Source: Candidatus Sericytochromatia bacterium S15B-MN24 CBMW_12 (GTDB lineage Bacteria; Cyanobacteriota; Sericytochromatia; S15B-MN24; UBA4093). Taken from it: a stretch of 64,000 nucleotides of DNA. Shown piece by piece: positions 8,442-15,667 of the stretch. The stretch spans positions 1-64,000 of the forward strand of contig DAZV01000026.1 of NCBI GenBank assembly GCA_002083825.1, written 5' to 3'. Numbering within the stretch: position 1 is the stretch's first letter; each line of letters starts with the position of its first letter. The notes beneath the pieces are model-generated. The model ran no database searches. It saw only the letters and a program-made list of their open reading frames with translations, and was not told the DNA's origin. Both the position numbers and the translations under genes were made by a program.

Positions 8442-8632
8442 CCCCGCACCGGGATGCTCTGCTGGCCATCCGCTTCGGCCAGACCCCGATCGAGGAGATC
8501 TTCCGGTGGCATCAACAGCTCGAGATCGAGTTTGCCCGAGCCGCCGAAGAGACCCGCCTTCCGGAACTACCCGACTCCGAGGCCGCCAATCGCCTACTCT
8601 TGTCAATTCGGCGGAACCACCTGAGTTGGTAG
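8438..8632 (+). CDS. Small hypothetical protein, third gene of the cassette
   Basis: 64 aa beginning at the ATGA overlap with the preceding gene. The sequence is helical and charged (TPIEEIFRWHQQLEIEFARAAEETR). No family is recognised. The tight coupling suggests it belongs with 7321-8441, either as a separate small subunit or as a piece split from the larger protein. Confidence 0.5.
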   Translation: MTPHRDALLAIRFGQTPIEEIFRWHQQLEIEFARAAEETRLPELPDSEAANRLLLSIRRNHLSW

Positions 8633-8711
8633 CGCGAGGCGGGCCGGTCGGGATCCGGCGGGTCCGGCGCTTGTTTGAAGGCGCTAACCGAGCAACCCCC
8701 TCAGTGGGGGA

Positions 8712-9008
8712 TCAACGCCGCCGAGGCAGGCCATCGACGGGCGCATTGATGACGTCCTGCACGAAGGCGCGGATGAGCTTTCTGGTCGACTCGTCGCTCT
8801 GAACCAGATCGGGTGAACGGCGCACCCCAACTGCGAGCATTAGGGACGGCTCCACCTCGTCAGCACGGGCCGCGTGGATGACCAGATCGTCGACAGAATG
8901 CTCTGGTGCTTGTTGAAAGGCCGCGGTGACGGCAAACCGTCCATCGCCAAACTCCACGGCTCCATCGCCAACCAGCAGGTGGGCGAGGTACTGGCAAGTG
9001 CCATCTTG
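8712..9008 (-). pseudogene. Fragment of an unknown protein gene
   Basis: A coding-like minus-strand frame reads YLAHLLVGDGAVEFGDGRF, then TAAFQQAPEHSVDDLVIHAARADEVEPSLMLAVGVRRSPDLV and DESTRKLIRAFV, before ending at 8712. The only internal start is a GTG at 8957, in the middle of the conserved-looking sequence. Both ends therefore look truncated. The SLMLAVGVRRSP...SDESTRKLI pattern recalls the N-terminal part of large uncharacterised defence-type NTPases, but I cannot name the family. Confidence 0.35.
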
Positions 9009-9014
9009 CTAACC

Positions 9015-9925
9015 TCATTTCCGCAGGGAGTTGGAAGAAAACCTGTTGGCAAGCGGATCGATCGCGAAGGCAATGATCTGCTTACCGATGGCTTCAAGCT
9101 GCTCGTTGGTCGGATTCCGACCGGCGAGCAGACCAACAGTGAGGGCGTGCCTGGCCTCATCAAGCACGTCCTCGTCGTTCAGCAAGGCGCGTAGACCGTT
9201 CCCGGCCCGCCGTGCGAGCGATGTACACTCCGTCGGGAACGTCTCGCGCAGCGCCGGCTCCCACTGATCGGGCAGGTCTCCACCTCCTCGAGGTTGGACA
9301 GCATGGCGAGTCCCAGCACCCGACCGAGATCCTTGGCGGATCGCCGGAGGGGCCTTCCGCCGATGGGCTCGCTCATCGTGGCCGTGCCGATCTCTGGATG
9401 TGAGAGGAGGTTGGCCAGCGCCATCATTGAGGGGGCGGCATAGCTGAGGCCCTCGGATGCCGTCTGCACCGAGAACCTGGTCAGCCCCATGTAGCGGCAG
9501 CAGGGCAGCCCGAACCAGCCGCCCGGGAGCTCGATGGGAACCCAAGCCTTGAACTTGGACTGGCCGACCTCGGGGAAGCCCAAGAGCTCGATGAAGTAGA
9601 AGTCGACGTCGGGTGGGTAGAGGCGGATCGCCCGCAGATCGTCGTCGGGTTCGGGCCGAGACTGCGGATAGCATTCCTTGTGCCTCCTCCATCCGAGATC
9701 CAGCAACTGTTCGGCGATCGCCCTGCACGCGGCGATCGCACCGGCCGGGTAGATGACGAAATCCGCGTCCTTGGTATTGATGCCCGACCCGGCGAGCTGG
9801 TCCCGGAAATGGTAGGCGGCCGCAAGGCTGCCGACGACGAGAATGTTCTTGAGCAGATCCTCGGGGACTTGCTTGGCTATCAATGCAAACAGTGGTGCGG
9901 GATCCAGGGCCTGGGACATGGTCAC
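9015..9925 (-). pseudogene. AbiEii-like nucleotidyltransferase, frameshifted
   Basis: From ATG 9925 the product reads through a nucleotidyltransferase-like core (ILVVGSLAAAYHFR, NTKDADFVIYPAG). Near 9270-9290 the frame breaks (SNLEEVETCP). The sensible continuation lies in the next frame: DQWEPALRETFPTECTSLARR through ALTVGLLAGRNPTNEQLEAI to a stop at 9015. One missing or extra base explains it. The whole protein would be about 300 aa. It starts inside the stop of the regulator gene (ATGA at 9922). In an AbiE-type pair this is the toxin; loss of the toxin with retention of the antitoxin is common. Confidence 0.65.
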
Positions 9926-11052
9926 GACATCTTTCCGCGCATCGCGCGCACGAACTCCTCGGCTTGCACGGTGAGCCTGAGGTCATAGAGGTCCAGCAAC
10001 GTTTCAGCCGGGCCGGCAAATGGCAACCCGCCGTCCGGTGCCGGATCGAAGCGAGGCTCCTTCCTGTCAACCGAGTGGATGACAAGAACGGGCGCCCCAT
10101 CTCGACGATCAGCCGGATCAGCTTTCCGCAAGGCAGGATCGACCTGTTCGAGCCAGTCGAAGGAATCGGAACCCTTCACGGACAGGTCGATCCGGGGGAT
10201 ACCGTTGAGGTCGAAGTCCGGCGCATAGTGCCGCGCTGACATGACTCCACCCAGGGCGACATTCTTCGGGGCCACGGCGACGAGTCGCCTCGTGAGCCGA
10301 CCGGTATCCGTTGGCCGGCCCGAAGCATCGATGTAGTGGGTCGTGGGACGCAGCGAATCCGCGAGGACCAGGATCTCGTTGAGGGAGCGTTTCGGGAATT
10401 TCTTGAAAGCCGCCCCCCGGTTCGAGGCTCTCGTCACCTCGCCATACTCGGCCAGGCGCTCGAGGGTCGCATTCACGGTCGGGTAGCTGCAGCCCGTCCC
10501 GCTTCCGAGCAAGCCAACGGGCAGGGGACCCTCATTCCGTAGCCAGGCATCCAGGAGCATGAGCCAGATCTGGAAGGCCTTCGGTGTCCAGGGGGACGGC
10601 GTTTTCTTCGATGAGCGTCGTGCCAGCACGTCCTGCGCGGCCCGTTCGAGCATCGAGAGCTCCTGATCGGCATGAGGAAGGAGCACGGTGCGATCGTCCG
10701 TCACGGCCACGACGCGGAGCCGACGAGCTAGATCGACCCGAAGGATTTCCTCGAGACGCCGCAGCTCGTCCTTCACGCGCTCCGCGCTCATGTTGCCGAG
10801 CCTCGTCACAAGGACGGCACGGGTTACCTCGGGCCTCTCATGGAGTGCGATGGCGAGCTGGAGCAGATTGGCGCGCAGGTCCCTGGCCCCCATGGTCGAG
10901 ACCTTGAGCTCGATGATCGTTCGTCCGTCCTGGCTTTCGAAGTCGTAAAGCGATCGGCTGCCAGAGTCAGCGGATCGGTAGCCCTCGCTGATGAGTTGGC
11001 CAAAGGCTTCTTCCAGGTCGTATGCAGTTCCGAATGCGGTCGAATGCTCCAT
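9922..11052 (-). CDS. AbiEi-like antitoxin/regulator with an N-terminal PD-(D/E)XK-like domain
   Basis: 376 aa. Residues about 30-75 contain SLYDFESQDGRTIIELKVS, which has the D...ExK spacing and hydrophobic strand of a PD-(D/E)XK nuclease core. The middle has a winged helix (LLGSGTGCSYPTVNATLERLAEYGEV). The C-terminal part ends LLDLYDLRLTVQAEEFV, as in AbiEi-type antitoxin C-terminal domains. It precedes the nucleotidyltransferase with a 4-bp overlap, the usual antitoxin-toxin order. Three 19-bp direct repeats just upstream are its likely operators. Whether the nuclease-like domain is active is unknown. Confidence 0.6.
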   Translation of the reverse strand: MEHSTAFGTAYDLEEAFGQLISEGYRSADSGSRSLYDFESQDGRTIIELKVSTMGARDLRANLLQLAIALHERPEVTRAVLVTRLGNMSAERVKDELRRLEEILRVDLARRLRVVAVTDDRTVLLPHADQELSMLERAAQDVLARRSSKKTPSPWTPKAFQIWLMLLDAWLRNEGPLPVGLLGSGTGCSYPTVNATLERLAEYGEVTRASNRGAAFKKFPKRSLNEILVLADSLRPTTHYIDASGRPTDTGRLTRRLVAVAPKNVALGGVMSARHYAPDFDLNGIPRIDLSVKGSDSFDWLEQVDPALRKADPADRRDGAPVLVIHSVDRKEPRFDPAPDGGLPFAGPAETLLDLYDLRLTVQAEEFVRAMRGKMS

Positions 11053-11061
11053 GGTTTCAAG

Positions 11062-11118
11062 ATAGCAACTAAATTTGAAAGTTGCAACTTAAATTTTAGG
11101 TAGCAACTTAAAACATCA
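11062..11118. promoter_or_regulatory. Three 19-bp direct repeats upstream of the AbiEi-like gene
   Basis: GCAACT followed by AT-rich sequence recurs at 11065, 11084 and 11103, exactly 19 bp apart. The units start at 11062, 11081 and 11100 and each spans about two helical turns. They lie immediately upstream of the start codon at 11052 (minus strand). This is the expected geometry for cooperative binding of an autoregulating antitoxin. Confidence 0.6.
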
Positions 11119-11185
11119 GCGAATGACCTCTTCGGGTCGCGGGTGCAATCGAGGGAGAAGTCCTGCTGCCAGGCTGCTCGACCGG

Positions 11186-11261
11186 TACAATTCGAACCTG
11201 CGGCTGAAAAACACCGTTCACACGGTAGGAGTCACAGGTTCAAATCCTGTTGCGCCCACTA
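11186..11261 (+). other. tRNA-Val-like 3' half, copy C
   Basis: From AACACCGTTCACACGG onward this is identical to copy A through the T-arm (ACAGG / TTCAAAT / CCTGT), the acceptor strand TGCGCCC and CACTACGAAAT. The 5' half is absent, as in the other copies. The repeat continues into the shared terminator and the IS630 3' end, giving about 200 bp of similarity with 3192-3400. Confidence 0.65.
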
Positions 11262-11270
11262 CGAAATAAA

Positions 11271-11299
11271 TAGGTCAGGTTTTATGCCTGGCCTATTTT
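11271..11299 (+). terminator. Rho-independent terminator after tRNA-like copy C
   Basis: The stem TAGGTCAGG / CCTGGCCTA and T-tract are the same as at 3280-3313, with one T fewer in the loop. Confidence 0.7.
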
Positions 11300-11313
11300 C
11301 TTTTGAACCATTT

Positions 11314-11803
11314 TCAGTTGCGTGGCGCGTAGTCACAGTGTTTGACCCAGGCGTTGGTGTCCTGGGGTGAGATTCGTTGGAAGGCCTGACCCTCAGGAGG
11401 CCCTCGAGCTTGGAGAAACAGAGCTCGATCGGTTGTAGTCAGGGGAGTACGGCGGCAAGTAGAGCGGCTTGGCCCCGGTTTCAACCAGGATCTCGGCCAC
11501 ATCGTTGACCTTGTGGGCGGCCAGGTTGTCCATGACCACGTAATCACCGGGCCGCAGGGAAGGAACCAGGAAGTGCCGCAAGAAGGCCAGGAACGCTTCC
11601 CCTGTCGCGGCGCCATGAACTCGCATGGCTGTTGAGATGCCGTCGTGGCGCATGGCGGCTACCACGCTCACGTTTGGACCGTAGTTGACCCGAGCATAGC
11701 CCCGGACCCGCTTCCCTTTGGGGCCACGGGCATAGCGGCGGGTCATCTCGGCGTTGCAGCCCGCCTCTTTGTTCAGGGTTGCATAAGGGTTGCGACGAGC
11801 CAA
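11314..11803 (-). pseudogene. Degraded IS630-family transposase
   Basis: The main frame (11393-11803) reads EMTRRYARGPKGKRVRGYA, then VVMDNLAAHKVNDV and LYLPPYSPDYN. This is the DDE-type IS630 catalytic core around the second Asp and the PPYSPxxN signature. The expected next words IELCFSKLEGLLR lie in another frame, and the C-terminus QAFQRISPQDTNAWVKHC in a third. There are thus a frameshift and an internal deletion before the end. The first catalytic Asp region reads NKEAGC instead of DEAGC, and the N-terminal third is missing. It is inactive. Confidence 0.75.
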
Positions 11804-11857
11804 GAACTGCGACCCTGGGGATGACTTGGGGCGATCCCGCCGGAAGAGACGGGGCTC

Positions 11858-13357
11858 TTACTTGAACTCGAAGGTTCTAACCTTGGACTGTCCGTAGAAG
11901 GACGCTCCGTTGAAGGCGCCCGTCTTCTTCCAGTACTTGATGAAGTAGTAGACCTTCTTGCCCTTGAGCATGTCCGTCACTTTGAACTTGCCGCTGTTCT
12001 GGTCGGTGGGAGACTCTGGGAACGACAGCATGTCGGTCTTGGAGTCGTTGGGGTCGGTCCGCACGATCACCTGGTAGAAGGCGTCGGGGGCGCTCGGCTT
12101 GAGGCTCCAGCTCACCTCCTGGGTGTCGCCCGTCAGGGTCTCCCGGATGGTGGCCTCGTCCCAGGCCACGTCCAGGTCCACGCCGGACATGCCGGACGAG
12201 GTCACCTTCACGGCCTCGGAGACGGCCACTCCCGCGGTGCCGGGCAGTTGCCCGTCGCTGCGGTACACCGCCTGGTAGTTGCCGGGCTCCAGGTCGAGGA
12301 ACATGAAGTAACCGTTGGCGTCGGCGGTCGTCTGGGTGTCGATGTTGACGAAGCCGCGGGGCGTCTCGCGCTTGAGCTGAACGACGAGGGTCTTGCCCTC
12401 GGCGCTTCCGGGCACGACGATGCGGCCCTCGAGGCCCGCCCGCACCTTGGGCGTGGGGAGGACGATCGGCGTCGGCTCCGGGGCGGGCACCGGCGTGGGG
12501 GTAGGCGCCGGCACGGGGGTCGGTTCCGGGGTTGGCTCCGACTTGGGCTGGACCGTCCCGATCAGGCGCATGCCCATCCCGAACAGGACCTGCTGCGCGG
12601 GTATTCCGTAGCTGTCGGCCCCCGCGTAGCGGTAGTAGCCCTGCAGGAAGGACCGGTCGTTGAGGAAGTAGCGCATGCCGGCCTGTGCCGCCAACTCGTT
12701 GGGCACGACGATCGCCCCAGCGCCCGCGGGATTGTGCCAGTTGTTGCGGTACTCACCGGCGAGCCCCATCTCCCAGCGCCCGAGGGTCGCATCCACTCCG
12801 GCGATGAGCCCGGCCGCGCTGCGGTTGCTCATGACGCTGAGCAACGGGGTGGCGTAAAGCGAGAGGCCGTTCCACTCGGACATGGCGTTGAGGCCGAGCT
12901 CGGCTCCGTTGCCCTGCGCCCCGGGAAAGGGCACCATGCCGCCCATCGGACGGGCGAGGCCGAAGCCCGGCTCGAGGTAGAGATAGAGATCCGATCGGTA
13001 GTGAGCGTCCCAGCCGAATGTGAGCCCCTCCTGCCGCCAGAGGGGGCCCCTCAGGCCGATCTCGGTGAGCGGTCCCATGTTGGCCGTCAACTGCAGCGCC
13101 TCGGCCAGCCGAGCCTGCAGCGCGAACTGTCCCCCCGCGAGGCTGCCGCCGGTGCTGGGAAAGTTGACGTAGCCGCCCAGGAGGTTGAGGTCGACGTCCC
13201 CCACCCGATCGAGGTAGCGAGCGGCCATGTTGAAGCCGCTGGCGGTCAGGCTGTTATGAAGGCGTAGCTCGGCGAGCTCTTGGTCTTTTGCGAGGGCCGG
13301 CAGCGGTGCCAGCAGGGGGAGGGCGATCGCCAGCGGAGCGATGGACTTGAGTTTCAT
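11858..13357 (-). CDS. Putative outer-membrane beta-barrel protein with a C-terminal carboxypeptidase-regulatory-like domain
   Basis: 499 aa with a clear signal peptide (KLKSIAPLAIALPLLAPLPALA, cleavage after ALA). Residues about 30-265 are amphipathic beta strands rich in Gly and aromatic residues, like a barrel or porin. A Pro-rich PEPTPVPAPTP linker follows (about 275-305). Next comes a beta-sandwich domain (LEGRIVVPGSAEGK ... ANGYFMFLDLEPGNYQAVYRSDG) typical of carboxypeptidase-regulatory-like or CNA-B folds, then a final beta-rich part. Start ATG 13357 follows GAGGTAACGC. It is last in the lipoprotein array and probably cotranscribed with it. A surface anchor or transport role is inferred. 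Confidence 0.7.
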   Translation of the reverse strand: MKLKSIAPLAIALPLLAPLPALAKDQELAELRLHNSLTASGFNMAARYLDRVGDVDLNLLGGYVNFPSTGGSLAGGQFALQARLAEALQLTANMGPLTEIGLRGPLWRQEGLTFGWDAHYRSDLYLYLEPGFGLARPMGGMVPFPGAQGNGAELGLNAMSEWNGLSLYATPLLSVMSNRSAAGLIAGVDATLGRWEMGLAGEYRNNWHNPAGAGAIVVPNELAAQAGMRYFLNDRSFLQGYYRYAGADSYGIPAQQVLFGMGMRLIGTVQPKSEPTPEPTPVPAPTPTPVPAPEPTPIVLPTPKVRAGLEGRIVVPGSAEGKTLVVQLKRETPRGFVNIDTQTTADANGYFMFLDLEPGNYQAVYRSDGQLPGTAGVAVSEAVKVTSSGMSGVDLDVAWDEATIRETLTGDTQEVSWSLKPSAPDAFYQVIVRTDPNDSKTDMLSFPESPTDQNSGKFKVTDMLKGKKVYYFIKYWKKTGAFNGASFYGQSKVRTFEFK

Positions 13358-13393
13358 GCGTTACCTCAATCGGGGGGAAAGGCCTGACGGGCG

Positions 13394-13487
13394 CTAAGAG
13401 CCGGAGCCGATGCTCTCGGTGCCGGTTTGGGCGAGGCCACCGCCGGTGGCGACGATGCTCGAGGCGGTGGCCTGCCCGTTGAGGGTC
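13394..13487 (-). pseudogene. Leftover C-terminal tail of a deleted lipoprotein paralogue
   Basis: Just downstream of the 13488 gene's stop, in another frame, the DNA encodes SKTLNGQATASSIVATGGG and LAQTGTESIGSGS. This is a second copy of the tail that ends the lipoproteins of this array (FDGQATASSVVVTDGD...TGTEGMGS). It has no start or upstream part. A recombination between tandem paralogues that removed one gene and kept its tail would explain it. Confidence 0.55.
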
Positions 13488-14066
13488 TTAGAGATCGGGC
13501 TGGGGAGCGGAGCCCATGCCCTCGGTACCGGTGTGGGTGAGGTCGCCGTCGGTGACGACGACGCTCGAGGCGGTCGCCTGTCCATCGAAGATCTTGTCGA
13601 TGAGCTGGACGGGCACGGTGGCTAGCGTGGGGCGATCGTTGCGGGCGACGACCACGTCCACCGAGGAGCTGGCATCCGTGGTGCTGATGAGGTTGCTGGT
13701 GCCGGCGTCGGTGTAGGCGTAGGCCCGCACCCGGTAGGTGGTGTCGTGGGACAGGTTGGCGATGGTCACCTGCGCGCTGAGGCTGGCCTGGGGCAGGTCG
13801 AGCGTGAGTTGCGTGCCGCCGCTACCCAGGACAGCCTGCTCGGAGCCGCTTACCACCTTGAAGAGCTTGAGTTGCAGGTGGTTGATGTCCGCCTGGGCAT
13901 AGCCCGTGATGACGCTCTGGGTACGGTAGCTTCCGCCCTGCACCTGGGGCAGGAGTGAAAGGGTGGCCTTGCCCGCAGGCGTCGTCATGCCAGCGGGGCC
14001 GGCCACCATGGCGCATCCCGCCACCAGGAGCAGCCCCGGGAGGGCGATGAGTCGAAGTGTTTTCAT
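13488..14066 (-). CDS. Lipoprotein, short form without NHL repeats
   Basis: About 192 aa. The signal peptide ends in a lipobox LLVAGC. One Ig/fibronectin-like beta-sandwich domain follows, with the array's hallmarks: QADINHLQLKLFKVVSGSEQ, DTTYRVRAYAYTDAGT and RPTLATVPVQLIDK. Start ATG 14066 is preferred to the TTG at 14081 because GAGGAA sits 8 bases ahead. The protein ends where its longer paralogues begin their NHL repeats (TGTEGMGS), so it may be a natural short form or a truncated one. Role unknown; anchored in a membrane by lipid. Confidence 0.75.
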   Translation of the reverse strand: MKTLRLIALPGLLLVAGCAMVAGPAGMTTPAGKATLSLLPQVQGGSYRTQSVITGYAQADINHLQLKLFKVVSGSEQAVLGSGGTQLTLDLPQASLSAQVTIANLSHDTTYRVRAYAYTDAGTSNLISTTDASSSVDVVVARNDRPTLATVPVQLIDKIFDGQATASSVVVTDGDLTHTGTEGMGSAPQPDL

Positions 14067-14089
14067 GGGGTCGTTCCTCAATTTCTGTA

Positions 14090-15643
14090 CTAGAGGGTGA
14101 TCTTGCGGACGGTGCTGTTCTCGTGATCCGTCACGTAGAGGTAGCGGCGCGCGCTATCCACCGCGATCCCGTAAGGAGAGTAAAAGCGGGCATCCGCACC
14201 GGCGCCGTCTGCGGATCCTGTGACCCCGGCCTGGCCTGCGAAGGTCGTGACTTCGCCGGTCGAGAGGGTGATCTTGCGGATGGTGTGGTTGTTCATTTCC
14301 GAGACGAAGAGGGTGTCCGAGCCATCCATCGCTAGCCCGTAGGGATAATTGAACGTTGCGGAGACTCCGTCCGCGGACCCGACGGTGCCGGGGGTTCCCG
14401 CCACCGTGGTGACCTCCTTGGTCGCGAGGACCACCTTGCGGATGGTTTGGTTATTGGTGTCGGCCACGTACAGGTTGCCCAACCCATCCAGGGCCATCGC
14501 ACTGGGCCACTGGAACTTTGCGGCCGTGCCGGTGCCGTCCACGCTCCCGTTGCTTCCCGTCGTTCCCACGAGGGTGGTGACGACGCGTCCGGGGGTGATC
14601 TTGCGGATGGTGCTGCTGGAATCCGTCACGTAGACGTTGCTCGAACTGTCCACCGCGATCCCGGAGGGGTGGTTGAACTTGGCATCCGTGCCGGTGCCGT
14701 CGCTGGTGCCGGACGATCCCGCCAGGCCGGCGAAGGTGGTGACGACTCCCGCCGGGGTGATCTTGCGGATGGTGTGGTTGTCGTAATCCGCCACGAAGAG
14801 GTTGCCCGAGGGGTCCGCGGCCAGGTATGCGGGGGCTCTGAAGGTTGTCATGGTGCCGATTCCGTCCTGGGAACCGCCCAGCAAGACGTACCCGGCAAAG
14901 CTGGTCACGACCCCTTCGGGGGTGATCTTGCGTATGTTTTGGTTGGGCCTGTCCGTCACGAAGAGATTGCCCGAGGCATCCAGCGTGACGCCGAACGGCT
15001 TGCGGAACCGGGCGGTGGCGCCGCTGCCGTCGGTGGCTCCGACGACCCCGGGGGATCCGGCGAAGGTGGTGCTGTAGCCGCTTGGATAGACCTGAACGTA
15101 GCCGAAGCCCTCGGAGCCGGATGAGGCGAGGCCGCCGTCGATGACGACGATGCTCGCGGTGGCCTGGCCGTTGAAGGTCTTGTCGATCAGCTTGACGGGC
15201 AGGGTGGCCAGCGTCGGGCGATCGTTCCTGGCCACCGCCACTTCGGCATAGGATCCGGCATCCGTGGTGCTGATGAGGGTGGTGGTGGCGGCGTCGCCGT
15301 AGGCGTAGGCCCGGAAGCGGTAGGTGGTGTCGTGATGGAGGTTGCCGAAGGCCACGGGATTTCCCAGACTGGTGTTCGGGATATCCTTCTGGAGGGGGTT
15401 GCCCTGGCCGTCCTGCACGGCCACTTCGGAGCCGTTCACCAGCTTGAAGACCTTCACGACGAGGTGGTTGATGTCGGCCTGGCCGTAGGGAGCGATGACC
15501 GTCTGGGTCCGGAAGGCGCCGCCCTGGAGGGCGGGCCGCAGGGTGACGGTGGCTCCTTCGTGCTGGGCGATGGGCTGTGGCACCAGGGCACAGCCAGCCA
15601 GCAACGCGGCGCCGAGGATCGAGACGTGAGGGGGGAGTTTCAT
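14090..15643 (-). CDS. Lipoprotein with Ig-like domain and six-bladed NHL propeller
   Basis: About 517 aa. Lipobox LLAGC, then an Ig-like domain (GQADINHLVVKVFKLVNGSE, DTTYRFRAYAYGDA), then six NHL repeats of about 55 residues. Each repeat carries the pattern G-DGxGxxAxF, P-GIAVD, NLYVAD, NxTIRKI, V-TTFAG. Six blades fit one closed propeller. Start ATG 15643 (MKLPPHV) follows GAGGTGAACAAG. NHL propellers bind proteins, RNA or polysaccharides. With a lipid anchor and no enzyme domain, an extracytoplasmic binding or scaffold role is likely. Its repeats diverge more than those of the next gene. Confidence 0.85.
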   Translation of the reverse strand: MKLPPHVSILGAALLAGCALVPQPIAQHEGATVTLRPALQGGAFRTQTVIAPYGQADINHLVVKVFKLVNGSEVAVQDGQGNPLQKDIPNTSLGNPVAFGNLHHDTTYRFRAYAYGDAATTTLISTTDAGSYAEVAVARNDRPTLATLPVKLIDKTFNGQATASIVVIDGGLASSGSEGFGYVQVYPSGYSTTFAGSPGVVGATDGSGATARFRKPFGVTLDASGNLFVTDRPNQNIRKITPEGVVTSFAGYVLLGGSQDGIGTMTTFRAPAYLAADPSGNLFVADYDNHTIRKITPAGVVTTFAGLAGSSGTSDGTGTDAKFNHPSGIAVDSSSNVYVTDSSSTIRKITPGRVVTTLVGTTGSNGSVDGTGTAAKFQWPSAMALDGLGNLYVADTNNQTIRKVVLATKEVTTVAGTPGTVGSADGVSATFNYPYGLAMDGSDTLFVSEMNNHTIRKITLSTGEVTTFAGQAGVTGSADGAGADARFYSPYGIAVDSARRYLYVTDHENSTVRKITL

Positions 15644-15667
15644 CTTGTTCACCTCAATCATGTGCGG

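Noticed and set aside
12248-13267. 339-codon plus-strand frame
   Set aside because: Antisense to the signal-peptide-bearing barrel protein; Arg/Gly/His-rich shadow without motifs.
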